Below are positions 15,523 to 24,897 of a DNA stretch of 64,000 nucleotides, piece after piece (within the stretch, counting starts at the first letter, position 1; each line of letters begins with the position of its first letter). The DNA comes from CAWIUB01 sp963839175 (GTDB lineage Bacteria; Actinomycetota; Actinomycetes; Mycobacteriales; Jatrophihabitantaceae): the NCBI GenBank assembly GCA_963839175.1, contig CAWIUB010000033.1:62001-126000 (forward strand), written 5' to 3'. The translations under genes and the position numbers were made by a program. A model generated the notes under the pieces. The model was not told where the DNA came from, ran no database searches, and saw only the letters and a program-made list of their open reading frames with translations.

Positions 15523-17936
15523 CCGCGGTCGAAAGCGCACCCGGCAAGCAGGATCTCGTCTCGGTCACGATCGACGGCTTCGAGATCTCAGTGCCAAAGG
15601 GCACCTTGGTCATCCGCGCTGCCGAGCAGCTCGGCATCCAGATCCCGCGGTTCTGTGACCACCCGCTGCTCGAGCCGGCGGGCGCCTGTCGGCAATGCCT
15701 AGTCGAGGTCACCGATATGGGTAACGGACGCGGAATGCCCAAGCCCGCTGCGTCCTGCACGACCACCGTCATGCCCGGCATGGTGGTCAAGTCGCAGCTC
15801 ACCTCGCCGCTGGCCGACAAGGCGCAGCAGGGCATCATGGAGCTGCTGCTGATCAACCATCCGCTCGACTGCCCCGTCTGCGACAAGGGCGGGGAGTGCC
15901 CGCTACAGAACCAGGCGATGAGCAACGGGCGGGCCGACTCGCGCTTCGTCGACGTCAAGCGCACGTTCCCCAAGCCGATCGCGATCTCGTCCAACGTGCT
16001 GCTGGATCGCGAGCGGTGCGTGCTGTGCCAGCGCTGCACTCGGTTCTCCGAGCAGATCGCGGCCGATCCGTTCATCGACCTGCTCGAACGCGGAGCCCGG
16101 CAGCAAATCGGCACAGCTGTCGACGTCCCGTTCCAGTCGTACTTCTCGGGCAACACCGTGCAGATCTGCCCAGTGGGCGCGCTGACCGGTGCCTCCTACC
16201 GCTTCCGCGCGCGCCCGTTCGACTTGATGAGCACCCCGACGGTGTGCGAGCACTGCTCCTCCGGATGCGCGATGCGCTCGGACTGGCGTCGTGGCACCAT
16301 CACCCGTCGGCTCGCCGCCGCCGACCCGGACGTCAACGAGGAGTGGAACTGCGACAAGGGCCGCTGGGCCTTCCACTACGCGACGCAGCCGGACAGGCTG
16401 CTCACCCCGATGGTGCGCGACGAGTCCGGAGTGCTCGTCGAAGCCAGCTGGCCCGATGCGCTGGAACGGGCAGCGGCGGGGTTGTCCGAGGCGCGTGACC
16501 GCGGCGGCGTCGGCGTGCTGCCGGGTGGCCGGCTCACCGAGGAAGACGCCTACGCCTATTCGAAGTTCGCCCGGGTCGCGCTCGGCACGAACGACATCGA
16601 CTTCCGCGCCCGGCCCGCCAGCGACGAGGAGCTCGCGTTCCTCGGGTCGCAGGTGGCCGGCACGACGCCGGAACACGTGTCCTTCGCGTCGCTCGAGGCC
16701 GCCCCAGCCGTGCTACTCGCCGGGCTGGAGCCGGAGGAAGAGTCGCCGATCGTCTTCCTCCGGCTGCGCAAGTCAACTCGGCTGGGCCGCGGTCACGTCT
16801 ACTCGATCGCACCGTTGGCGTCTCACGGCCTGGAGAAACTGGGCGGCACGTTGATTCCTGCCGTGCCCGGCGCTGAGGGCGCGGCCCTGGCCGGGCTCGA
16901 TTCGGCGGTTATGGACTCGCTGGGGCAGGACGGCTCATTGATCCTCGTCGGTGAACGGCTCGCCTCAGCGGTGGGCGCCCTCACTGCCGCCGTCAGGCTG
17001 GCGGCATCGACCGGCGCCCGGCTCGCCTGGGTTCCCCGGCGGGCCGGTGAGCGCGGAGCCGTCGATGCGGGCGCGCTCCCGACGCTCCTGCCAGGCGGCC
17101 ACCCGGTGGCGGACGACGCCGCGCGGGTCGAGGTCGAACGGTCGTGGAATGCCGCGCTGCCGACCCTGCCGGGACGTGACGTCACCGGCATCCTGACCGC
17201 TGCGAGCGACGGCGCACTGGCCGCCCTGGTCGTCGGCGGCCTCGATCCGGCAGACCTGCCCGACCCCGCACTGGCGGCGACGGCGCTCGAACGGGCCGGG
17301 TTTATCGTCAGCCTGGAGATCCGGCGCAGCGCCGTCACCGAACACGCCGATGTCGTCCTGCCGGTGGCGCCGGCAGCAGAGAAGGCTGGCCGCTATGTCA
17401 CCTGGGAGGGTCGGCGCCGGCCGTTTGACCTCACGCTGACCAACACTGGCGCGCTCACCGACGGGCAGGTCCTGCACGCGCTCGCCGACGAGTTGGACGT
17501 CGCCCTCGGACTGCCCACGATCGCGGCCGCGCGGGCTGACCTGCACCGCATCGGCCTCACGCCCTGCCGGGTGGGTGCCCCCACGATCGCCACCCAGACG
17601 CCAGCTCCATCGGCGTCAGGCACCGTCGTGCTGGCCAGCTGGCACGAGCTCATCGACGCCGGCCGGCTCAGCGACGGCGACGAGAACCTGGCGGGCACCG
17701 CCAAGCCGGCGCGAGCGCTGTTGTCCGCTGCGACGGCGGCCGCCGCCGGCCTGGCCGACGGTGCCGAGGTCACGGTCGGCACCAACCGCGGCTCGATCAC
17801 CGTCCCGGCCGTCGTCGCCGACGTGGTCGACGGGGTCGTATGGCTGCCCACCAACGCGCGGGGCTGCGCGGTCCGCACCACCCTGGCAGCGGTGGCCGGC
17901 GACCACGTCACGTTGAGCGCGGGAGGACCTACATGA
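15519..17936 (+). CDS. nuoG: NADH-quinone oxidoreductase subunit G
   Basis: 805 residues. The N-terminal [2Fe-2S] ferredoxin domain (CDHPLLEPAGACRQC...C) is followed by the His-Cys3 cluster segment HPLDCPVCDKGGECPLQ. Next are two 4Fe-4S sets (RCVLCQRCTRFSE; ICPVGALT), then the molybdopterin-oxidoreductase-like domain. The extra cluster N7 is predicted: CEHCSSGC then 27 residues then Cys in EEWNCDKGRW. Longest subunit of the peripheral arm; catalytic Mo site not retained. The distal C-terminus (about 690-805) has a molybdopterin-binding-like fold. Confidence 0.95.
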   Translation: MTAVESAPGKQDLVSVTIDGFEISVPKGTLVIRAAEQLGIQIPRFCDHPLLEPAGACRQCLVEVTDMGNGRGMPKPAASCTTTVMPGMVVKSQLTSPLADKAQQGIMELLLINHPLDCPVCDKGGECPLQNQAMSNGRADSRFVDVKRTFPKPIAISSNVLLDRERCVLCQRCTRFSEQIAADPFIDLLERGARQQIGTAVDVPFQSYFSGNTVQICPVGALTGASYRFRARPFDLMSTPTVCEHCSSGCAMRSDWRRGTITRRLAAADPDVNEEWNCDKGRWAFHYATQPDRLLTPMVRDESGVLVEASWPDALERAAAGLSEARDRGGVGVLPGGRLTEEDAYAYSKFARVALGTNDIDFRARPASDEELAFLGSQVAGTTPEHVSFASLEAAPAVLLAGLEPEEESPIVFLRLRKSTRLGRGHVYSIAPLASHGLEKLGGTLIPAVPGAEGAALAGLDSAVMDSLGQDGSLILVGERLASAVGALTAAVRLAASTGARLAWVPRRAGERGAVDAGALPTLLPGGHPVADDAARVEVERSWNAALPTLPGRDVTGILTAASDGALAALVVGGLDPADLPDPALAATALERAGFIVSLEIRRSAVTEHADVVLPVAPAAEKAGRYVTWEGRRRPFDLTLTNTGALTDGQVLHALADELDVALGLPTIAAARADLHRIGLTPCRVGAPTIATQTPAPSASGTVVLASWHELIDAGRLSDGDENLAGTAKPARALLSAATAAAAGLADGAEVTVGTNRGSITVPAVVADVVDGVVWLPTNARGCAVRTTLAAVAGDHVTLSAGGPT

Positions 17937-19228
17937 CCCCCGACGTGCCGGGCTTCGGCGGCGAACCACTTTGGATCATCCTGATCAAAGTCGTCGGGGT
18001 CTTCGCGTTCCTGGTCGTCATGACCCTGTTCGCGATCGTCTTCGAGCGCAAGGTCGTGGGCCGGATGCAGAACCGGATCGGCCCCAACCGCACCGGGCCA
18101 TGGGGCACGCTGCAATCCCTGGCCGACGGCATCAAGCTGGCGTTCAAGGAAGAGGTCATCCCGCTGCTGGCTGACAAGCCGGTCTACTTTCTCGCACCCA
18201 TTCTCTCGGCCGTGCCCGCCTTCCTGGCTTTCGCAGTCATCCCGTTCGGCCCGCAGGTCTCGATGTTCGGCCACAAGACGATGCTGCAGCTGACCGACTT
18301 GCCCGTCGGCGTGCTGCTCGTCTTCGCCTGCTCCTCGCTCGGCGTGTACGGCATCGTGCTGTCGGGCTGGGCGTCCGGCTCGACGTACCCGCTGCTCGGC
18401 AGCCTGCGCTCCGCGGCGCAGATGATCTCGTACGAGGTCGTGATGGGACTCTCCTTCGTCGCGGTGTTCCTGTTCGCCGGGACGATGTCCACCTCCCGGA
18501 TCGTGGCGGCCCAGCAGGGCACGTGGTTCGTGCTGCCCCTGTTCGTGTCGTTCTGCATCTACGCCGTTGCCGTGGTCGGCGAGACCAACCGGGCGCCGTT
18601 CGACTTGCCGGAGGCCGAATCTGAGCTCGTCGGCGGCTTCCACACCGAGTACTCGTCGTTCAAGTTCGCGATCTTCTTCCTGGCCGAATACATCAACATG
18701 GTCACGGTCTCCGCGCTGGCCACGACGCTCTTCCTCGGTGGCTGGCGCGCCCCGTGGCCGCTCTCGCTGTGGCACGGCGCAAACTCCGGTTGGTGGCCGT
18801 TGCTGTGGTTCGTCGCCAAGGTGGTCGCTGGCATCTTCGTGTTCGTCTGGCTGCGCGGCACCCTGCCTCGGCTGCGATACGACCAGTTCATGCAATTGGG
18901 CTGGAAGACGCTCCTGCCGCTGAACCTGGGCTGGATCCTGGCGATCTCGACCGGACGGGTGCTGTGGGAACGCGGCCGGCCGTTCTGGGCAGCGCTGGTC
19001 ATCGTCGTGGCGCTGATGTCGGTCGTCGCCTTGATCGCGTACACCGTCTCGGACATGGAGAAAGAGAAGCGCCGCATCCAGGTCGCGGACGAGGAGGACG
19101 CCGAGGCGCGCCTCGGGCCGGTCTTCCCGACCCCGCCTGCGGATCTGATCGTGCCCCGGCAGCCGAAGCTGGTGCATGCGGGGCCGCCCGCTCGGGCGCT
19201 CGCCCAGGGAAGGGATTCGGATGGCTGA
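17933..19228 (+). CDS. nuoH: NADH-quinone oxidoreductase subunit H
   Basis: 431 residues from ATG 17933, which overlaps the nuoG stop and has GGGAGGA upstream. Nine or so membrane helices. Conserved loops FERKVVGRMQNRIGPNRTGPWGTLQSLADGIKL (about 36-68) and VGETNRAPFDLPEAESELVGGFHTEYSSFKFA (about 218-249) line the quinone channel. A charged cytoplasmic tail (about 380-431) is longer than in E. coli. It couples the peripheral arm to proton pumping. Confidence 0.95.
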   Translation: MTPDVPGFGGEPLWIILIKVVGVFAFLVVMTLFAIVFERKVVGRMQNRIGPNRTGPWGTLQSLADGIKLAFKEEVIPLLADKPVYFLAPILSAVPAFLAFAVIPFGPQVSMFGHKTMLQLTDLPVGVLLVFACSSLGVYGIVLSGWASGSTYPLLGSLRSAAQMISYEVVMGLSFVAVFLFAGTMSTSRIVAAQQGTWFVLPLFVSFCIYAVAVVGETNRAPFDLPEAESELVGGFHTEYSSFKFAIFFLAEYINMVTVSALATTLFLGGWRAPWPLSLWHGANSGWWPLLWFVAKVVAGIFVFVWLRGTLPRLRYDQFMQLGWKTLLPLNLGWILAISTGRVLWERGRPFWAALVIVVALMSVVALIAYTVSDMEKEKRRIQVADEEDAEARLGPVFPTPPADLIVPRQPKLVHAGPPARALAQGRDSDG

Positions 19229-19853
19229 TCAGCGCGAACCGACCGTCCCGGACGAGTCGATGGGCAGCGCCCTGGGCTTCGCCAAAGGTTTCGGGCTGAC
19301 TTTCTCGACGATGTTCAAGAAGGTCTACACCCAGCAGTACCCGTTCGATGTCTACCCGACGGCGCCGCGCTACCACGGGCGGCACGTGCTCAACCGGCAC
19401 CCGGACGGGCTGGAGAAATGCGTCGGCTGCGAGCTGTGCGCGTGGGCCTGCCCTGCCGACGCGATCTACGTCGAGGGCGGCGACAACACCGACGAGGAGC
19501 GGTACTCCCCGGGTGAGCGGTACGGCAAGGTCTACCAGATCAACTATTTGCGCTGCATCTTCTGCGGTCTGTGCATCGAGGCCTGCCCGACTCGTTCGCT
19601 GACGATGAGTAACGAGTACGAGCTAGCCCTCGACGACCGCCAGCAGCTCATCTACACGAAAGAGCAGCTGATGGCCCCGCTGCTGCCCGGAATGGAGGCA
19701 CCACCGCACCCGATGCGTCTCGGCGATGACGAGAAGGTCTACTACACCGTCGAGGTGCAGGCACCGCTACAGCAGGGCGAGCCGCAGAGCACCGCGAACG
19801 TGGCCGGGCGGCCAATCACGGGCACCGCCCTCGAAGTTGGCCACCATGCTTAG
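19221..19853 (+). CDS. nuoI: NADH-quinone oxidoreductase subunit I
   Basis: 210 residues. Two 4Fe-4S motifs, CVGCELCAWACP (about 68-79) and CIFCGLCIEACP (about 113-124), form clusters N6a and N6b. It overlaps the end of nuoH by 8 bases. The C-terminal extension after about 170 is variable. Its stop is followed by the two 168-bp repeat units, the largest non-coding break in the operon. Confidence 0.95.
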   Translation: MADQREPTVPDESMGSALGFAKGFGLTFSTMFKKVYTQQYPFDVYPTAPRYHGRHVLNRHPDGLEKCVGCELCAWACPADAIYVEGGDNTDEERYSPGERYGKVYQINYLRCIFCGLCIEACPTRSLTMSNEYELALDDRQQLIYTKEQLMAPLLPGMEAPPHPMRLGDDEKVYYTVEVQAPLQQGEPQSTANVAGRPITGTALEVGHHA

Positions 19854-19854
19854 T

Positions 19855-20190
19855 GCGCCCGAGGCGTCCCTCCGTTTCCGCCGCTCGCTGCGCTCGGGCG
19901 GATCCGTCGGGCTACGCGCAAGCCTTCGGCGCGTGGGCGCAGCACTTGCACCCCACGAAATTGCTGCGCGATTTCGCGGGGACCCCGCGGTTCGCGCAAG
20001 CGCTCATCGCCCGGCGGTCATTGCGCCCGAGGCGTCCCTCCGTTTCCGCCGCTCGCTACGCTCGGGCGGATCCGTCGGGCCACGCGCAAGCCTTCGGCGC
20101 GCGGGCGCAGCACTTGCACCCCACGAAATTGCTGCGCGATTTCGCGGGGACCCCGCGGTTCGCGCAAGCGCTCATCGCCCGGGGGTCATC
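19855..20190. repeat. Tandem duplication (2 x 168 bp) of REP-like unit
   Basis: Unit 1 (19855-20022) and unit 2 (20023-20190) start with GCGCCCGAGGCGTCCCTCCG and differ at only about five positions. Each holds an inner palindrome (GCTCGCTGCGCTCGGGCG region), the 31-base REP-like hairpin (19951-19981 and 20119-20149), GGGGACCCCGCGG and TTCGCGCAAGCGCTCATCGC. They fill the nuoI-nuoJ junction. The duplication adds a second hairpin in the transcript. Apparent reading frames through it are not conserved coding. Confidence 0.9.
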
Positions 20191-20192
20191 GT

Positions 20193-20963
20193 ATGAGCGC
20201 GTTACTTCTCTCATCCCCGCTGATGCGCGGGCAGGTGCCGCTCGGCGAGGCGATCGCCTTCTGGATTCTCGGCCCGATCTCGCTGGCCGGTGCGATCGGG
20301 ATGGTGCTGCTGCGCAACGCCGTCCACTCTGCTCTCTCGCTGGTCGCCACGATGGGCTGCCTGGGCATGATGTACCTGATCCAGCAGGGACCGTTCCTTG
20401 GGCTGGTGCAGATCATCGTCTACACCGGCGCAATCATGATCTTGTTCCTGTTCGTGCTGATGCTCGTCGGCCGCGACGCCTCGGACTCGCTGGTCGAGAC
20501 CCTGCGTGGCCAACGGTGGGCCGCCGCGCTGGCGGGCCTGGCGTTCGCGCTGCTCGTCGCGTTGTCTCTGGGTCGCGCCTTCACCGGCTTCAAGCCAGCC
20601 AATCTGACTTCGGCCAACGCCGGCGGAACGAACGTCAACAGCATCGCGCAGTTGATGTTCACGAAGTACCTGTTCGCGTTCGAGCTCACCTCGGCGTTGC
20701 TGATCGTCGCCGCGGTGGCCGCAATGGTCCTGGCCCACATCGAGCGTGACGGTCCCAAGCGGACGCAGAAGGCCGTGGCCCGCGAGCGGATCCGGTCTGG
20801 TCGCCCGCAGCCGCTACCCGGCCCGGGCGTGCTCTCGTCCGGCGACGCGATAGGCACGCCGGCGTTGCTGCCGGACGGTTCGGTTTCGCGGGAATCCATC
20901 CTCGCGTCGACGCCCGGCGTCCGTGAGCTTCCAGCGCTACCGGAAGGAGGGCAGGGCCGATGA
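20193..20963 (+). CDS. nuoJ: NADH-quinone oxidoreductase subunit J
   Basis: 256 residues. Five membrane helices in the first 180 residues, with the family loop GLVQIIVYTGAIMILFLFVLMLVG at about 70-93. The hydrophilic tail of about 70 residues (KRTQKAVARERIRSGRPQP and on) is an actinobacterial extension. The ATG lies two bases after the repeat units, so the repeat end provides the 5' context. Overlaps nuoK by ATGA. Confidence 0.95.
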   Translation: MSALLLSSPLMRGQVPLGEAIAFWILGPISLAGAIGMVLLRNAVHSALSLVATMGCLGMMYLIQQGPFLGLVQIIVYTGAIMILFLFVLMLVGRDASDSLVETLRGQRWAAALAGLAFALLVALSLGRAFTGFKPANLTSANAGGTNVNSIAQLMFTKYLFAFELTSALLIVAAVAAMVLAHIERDGPKRTQKAVARERIRSGRPQPLPGPGVLSSGDAIGTPALLPDGSVSRESILASTPGVRELPALPEGGQGR

Positions 20964-21259
20964 CCCCTACCTACTACCTCGTTCTCTCGGCCGCCCTGTT
21001 CGCGATCGGCTCCGTCGGCGTGCTGGTCCGCCGTAACGCCATCGTCGTGTTCATGTGCATCGAGCTCATGTTCAACGCCGTCAACCTCACGCTCGTCACG
21101 TTCGCGCGGATGAACGGCTCCCTCGACGGGCAGGTCATCGCGTTCTTCGTCATGGTCGTGGCCGCCGCCGAGGTCGTTGTCGGGCTTGCCATCATCATGT
21201 CCATCTTCCGGACCCGGCGGTCGGCATCCGTCGACGATGCCAACTTGCTCAAGTACTAG
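20960..21259 (+). CDS. nuoK: NADH-quinone oxidoreductase subunit K
   Basis: 99 residues, three membrane helices. The conserved membrane glutamates of the proton path are in FMCIELMFNAVNLTLVTF (about 31-48) and VAAAEVVVGLAI (about 70-81). GAAGGAGGGCAGG precedes the start inside nuoJ. Confidence 0.95.
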   Translation: MTPTYYLVLSAALFAIGSVGVLVRRNAIVVFMCIELMFNAVNLTLVTFARMNGSLDGQVIAFFVMVVAAAEVVVGLAIIMSIFRTRRSASVDDANLLKY

Positions 21260-21271
21260 GAGCCGTCACCT

Positions 21272-23179
21272 GTGACCACCGCACACGGCATCCAGTCGGC
21301 TGCCTGGTTGCTCGTCGTCCTGCCGGCCCTGTCGGCGGCCGTGCTGTTGCTTGCCGGCAAACGGGCGGACAAGTGGGCGCCTCTGGTAGGCGCGCTGGTC
21401 CCGGTCGTGCTGTTCGTCTACGCGGTCATGCTGTTCTTCTCGGTGAAGGGCGAGGGCGAGGGCAACCGGCAGATCGACCTGCACCTGTTCACCTGGATAC
21501 CGGTGAACAGTTTCCAGGTCGATGTCGGCTTCCTGCTCGATCCGCTGGCGGTGGTGTTTGTTCTGCTCATCACCGGGGTCGGTGGGCTGATCCATATCTA
21601 TTCGATCGGCTACATGGCGCACGACGAGGGGCGCCGGCGGTTCTTCGGCCAGTTCAACCTTTTCATGGCGGCGATGCTGCTGCTGGTGCTGGCCGACAAC
21701 TACCTGGTGCTCTACGTCGGCTGGGAAGGTGTCGGCCTCGCGTCCTACCTGCTCATCGGCTACTACTACAACCGGCCCTCAGCGGCCACTGCAGCGAAAA
21801 AGGCGTTCATCGCCAACCGGGTCGGCGATGCCGGCTTCTCCATCGCGATCATGATCATGTTCGCATACTTCGGGTCGACCTCCTTCGCCGGCGTGTTCCC
21901 GCAGATGACCGCAGCCAACAAAGGCGTGGCCACCGCGATCGGGCTGCTGTTGCTGCTCGGTGCGTGCGGCAAGTCCGGCCAGTTCCCGCTGCAGACCTGG
22001 CTGCCCGACGCGATGGAAGGCCCGACGCCGGTCTCCGCGCTCATCCACGCCGCGACTATGGTGACGGCGGGCGTCTATCTCATCGCACGATCGGCCCCGA
22101 TCTACGACCAGTCGCCCGCGGCGCGCACGGTCGTGGTCATCGTCGGCGCGATCACTCTGATCTACGGGTGCATCTGCGCGTTCGGCCAGGACGATCTGAA
22201 GCGGGTGCTGGCATATTCGACCGTGAGCCAGATCGGCTATATGTTCGTGGCGGTCGGCCTGGGCCAGGGCGCTTACGCGATCGGCATCATGCATCTGCTC
22301 GGTCACGGCTTCTTCAAGGCGGCTTTGTTCTTGTCAGCCGGCTCGGTTATGCACGCAATGAACGATCGCATCGACATGCGCCGTTTCGGCGGGCTTGCCA
22401 AGGTCATGCCGATCACTTATGGCGTCTTCCTGTGCGGATACCTCGCGATCATCGGCTTCCCATTTGCTACCGGTTTCTGGACCAAAGACAAGGTCATCGA
22501 GTCGGCGCTGGACAAGGGCGGCACGTCCGGCTGGATCGTCGGCATCACCGCTCTGCTCGGTGCGGGGCTCACCTCGTTCTACATGACCCGCGCGCTCGTC
22601 ATGACGTTCCACGGCGCGCGCCGCTGGGAGGATGACGTGCATCCGCACGAGTCCCCGCGGATCATGACCTGGCCGATGGTCGTGCTCGCCGCGGCGTCCT
22701 TGGTCGGCGGGTATCTGCTCATCTTCGGCGGTGCCGAACAGCACTGGCTGACACCATCGGTCGGTCCAAGCGGCGAAGAAGGTGTGCACACCGTGTCGCC
22801 CGTGATCCTGAGCATCCTGACACTCCTCGTGGTCGCGCTCGGTGTGGTTGGCGCCTGGGTCGCGTTCGGCCGGCGTCCGGTCCCGATAAGCCAGCCCGTC
22901 GGCGTCTCGCCGATCACCACGGCCGCGCGCAACAAGCTCTACGCCGACGCATTCAACGAGTCGGTGCTGATGCGCCCCGGTCAGTGGATCACCCGCGCTC
23001 TGGTGTATTTCGACAACCGGGGGGTGGACGGGGCGGTCAACGGGCTGGCGGCAGCCTTCGGCGGTGGGTCGGGACGAATGCGCCGCCTGCAAACCGGATT
23101 CGTCCGCAGCTACGCGTTGTCCATGCTCGGCGGGAGCGTCGTGGTGGTCGCCGTTCTGCTGGCCGTGAGGTTCGCATGA
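21272..23179 (+). CDS. nuoL: NADH-quinone oxidoreductase subunit L
   Basis: 635 residues, antiporter-like subunit. GTG start with GGAG upstream. Key helices carry GWEGVGLASYLLIGYYY (TM5 Glu) and GKSGQFPLQTWLPDAMEGPTPVSALIHAATMVTAGVYL (TM7 Lys, TM8). The lateral helix region lies at the C-terminus, with SYALSMLGGSVVVVAVLL as the final helix. Forms the distal proton channel. Confidence 0.95.
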   Translation: MTTAHGIQSAAWLLVVLPALSAAVLLLAGKRADKWAPLVGALVPVVLFVYAVMLFFSVKGEGEGNRQIDLHLFTWIPVNSFQVDVGFLLDPLAVVFVLLITGVGGLIHIYSIGYMAHDEGRRRFFGQFNLFMAAMLLLVLADNYLVLYVGWEGVGLASYLLIGYYYNRPSAATAAKKAFIANRVGDAGFSIAIMIMFAYFGSTSFAGVFPQMTAANKGVATAIGLLLLLGACGKSGQFPLQTWLPDAMEGPTPVSALIHAATMVTAGVYLIARSAPIYDQSPAARTVVVIVGAITLIYGCICAFGQDDLKRVLAYSTVSQIGYMFVAVGLGQGAYAIGIMHLLGHGFFKAALFLSAGSVMHAMNDRIDMRRFGGLAKVMPITYGVFLCGYLAIIGFPFATGFWTKDKVIESALDKGGTSGWIVGITALLGAGLTSFYMTRALVMTFHGARRWEDDVHPHESPRIMTWPMVVLAAASLVGGYLLIFGGAEQHWLTPSVGPSGEEGVHTVSPVILSILTLLVVALGVVGAWVAFGRRPVPISQPVGVSPITTAARNKLYADAFNESVLMRPGQWITRALVYFDNRGVDGAVNGLAAAFGGGSGRMRRLQTGFVRSYALSMLGGSVVVVAVLLAVRFA

Positions 23180-23182
23180 GCA

Positions 23183-23213
23183 CCCCACGAAATTGCTTCA
23201 CAATTTCGCGGGT
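23183..23213. repeat. REP-like hairpin between nuoL and nuoM
   Basis: CCCCACGAAATTG (23183-23195) and CAATTTCGCGGG (23201-23212) form the same stem as the other copies with an altered loop (CTTCA). The loop-flanking pair change (TTG/CAA here, TCG/CGA at 14178) keeps pairing, so selection or origin as a hairpin is supported. Confidence 0.75.
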
Positions 23214-23255
23214 GTGCCGCTCCTGCAGGTTGCGCCTCGTGCGGACGGTGCGCTG

Positions 23256-24806
23256 ATGCATAACATCACGCTGGTCGTGCTCGTCCTGATCCCGCTCTTC
23301 GGCTCGTTGATCGTGTTTGCGCTGCCCAAGCACAACGCCCTGCTGGCCAAGCAGGTCGCGCTGGTCGTGTCGCTGATCATCGTCGGCTACACCATGGTCG
23401 TGGGCGTTCGGTTCGACACTGGCCCGGGCGCGGCCCGCTTCCAGTTCGTGGGCAGCTGGACGTGGATCAAGGCGATCGGAGCGCACCTCGCATTCGGTGT
23501 CGACGGCATCGCGTTGGTCCTCGTGGGCATGGCCGTCGTCCTCGTGCCCACGGTCATCCTCGCGTCGTGGAACTCGTTCGACACGGTTACCGACGCCGAA
23601 GAGACCGGCGTGCCGACCCGCAGCGTGCGCGGCTACTTCGGGCTGATCCTGCTGCTCGAGTTCTTCATGATCGGCGTCTTCACGGCCACCGACGTCTTTC
23701 TCTTCTACGTGTTCTTCGAGGCCATGCTCGTACCGATGTACTTCATCATCGGCAGCTTCGGCGGCCCGCGGCGGCAGTACGCTGCGATGAAGTTCTTCCT
23801 CTATTCGCTGGCCGGTGGGCTGCTCATGCTGGCCGCCGTCATCGGCTTGTACGTCACGTCCGGCACCGGCAGTTTCGCGATCACCGACCTGATCGGGCAC
23901 GTGCCGGGTGGCGCCACGCAAAAGTGGCTGTTCCTGGGCTTCTTCATCGCCTTCGCTATCAAGGCGCCGCTCGTGCCGTTCCACACCTGGCTGCCGGACG
24001 CGGGTGCGGAGGCCCCGGCAGGCGGAGCCGCGCTGCTGGTCGGCGTGCTCGACAAGGTGGGCACCTTCGGCTTCCTCCGCTACTGCCTGCCGCTGTTCCC
24101 CGAGGCGTCGCGATATTACGCGCCGATGGTGCTGATTCTCGCAGTGATCGGAATCCTCTACGCCGCGTTCCTCGCGATCGGCCAACGCGACATGAAGCGC
24201 CTCGTCGCCTACACGTCGGTCGCCCATTTCGGTTTCATCGGCCTCGGCATCTTCGCGTTCACCACGCAGGGCGGGACCGGCGCAGTGCTGTACATGGTCA
24301 ACCACGGCCTGTCGACGGGGGTGCTGTTCCTGATAGTTGGGCTGTTGATCGCCCGCGGCAAGAGCCGGCTCGTCAGCGACTATGGTGGCACGGCTAGAGT
24401 CACGCCGCTGCTGTCCGGAGTCTTCCTGATCGCTGGCCTGTCGGCTCTCGCCCTGCCGGGGCTGAGCACCTTCGTCAGCGAATTCCTTGTGCTGGTGGGG
24501 ACGTTCACCCGGCACAAAGGGCTGGCCGTTCTCGGCACCGCCGGCATCATCCTCGCCGCGCTCTACGTGCTGATCCTCTATCAGCGCACGATGCAGGGCG
24601 TCGTCAGCGAGAAGGTCAAGAAGTTCCGTGATCTGAACGTGCGGGAGGCCTTCGCCGTCGCGCCGCTGATCATCCTGATCGTTTTCCTCGGCGTGTATCC
24701 CAAGCCGGTCATCGACGTGATCAATCCGGCGATCAACGCCACCATGCACGACATAGGCGAGACCGATCCCGCACCCGCGGGCACCGCCGTCGGAGGACAC
24801 AAGTGA
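23256..24806 (+). CDS. nuoM: NADH-quinone oxidoreductase subunit M
   Basis: 516 residues from ATG 23256; an in-frame TTG upstream lies inside the REP hairpin and is not expected to be used. Antiporter-like subunit with the TM5 Glu in FLFYVFFEAMLVPMYFIIG and the TM7 Lys in AIKAPLVPFHTWLPDAGAEAPAGGAALLVGVLDKVG. About 14 helices. Middle proton channel of the membrane arm. Confidence 0.95.
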   Translation: MHNITLVVLVLIPLFGSLIVFALPKHNALLAKQVALVVSLIIVGYTMVVGVRFDTGPGAARFQFVGSWTWIKAIGAHLAFGVDGIALVLVGMAVVLVPTVILASWNSFDTVTDAEETGVPTRSVRGYFGLILLLEFFMIGVFTATDVFLFYVFFEAMLVPMYFIIGSFGGPRRQYAAMKFFLYSLAGGLLMLAAVIGLYVTSGTGSFAITDLIGHVPGGATQKWLFLGFFIAFAIKAPLVPFHTWLPDAGAEAPAGGAALLVGVLDKVGTFGFLRYCLPLFPEASRYYAPMVLILAVIGILYAAFLAIGQRDMKRLVAYTSVAHFGFIGLGIFAFTTQGGTGAVLYMVNHGLSTGVLFLIVGLLIARGKSRLVSDYGGTARVTPLLSGVFLIAGLSALALPGLSTFVSEFLVLVGTFTRHKGLAVLGTAGIILAALYVLILYQRTMQGVVSEKVKKFRDLNVREAFAVAPLIILIVFLGVYPKPVIDVINPAINATMHDIGETDPAPAGTAVGGHK

Positions 24807-24895
24807 GCGAGCATCGCTTGCGCGCGACGAGCGCGTTGGGAGCACCGAGCGCAGCGAACGGCCCGATGAGCGCTTGCGCGAAGACCGAGGTGGGT
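24807..24895. repeat. REP-like mosaic between nuoM and nuoN
   Basis: Begins directly at the nuoM stop. Contains GAGCGAGCATCGCTTGCGCGCG, GACGAGCGCGTTGGGAGC, GAGCGCAGCGAACGG and GATGAGCGCTTGCGCGAAG. The last two modules are shared with the 168-bp units (reverse orientation) and with 11915-12011. It lacks the 31-base hairpin core, so it is a partial or older member. Confidence 0.6.
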
Positions 24896-24897
24896 CA

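Noticed and set aside
19726..20749. Long + strand frames running through the 168-bp repeats beside nuoI and nuoJ
   Set aside because: They repeat the same residues because the DNA is duplicated, overlap nuoI and nuoJ out of frame, and match no family.
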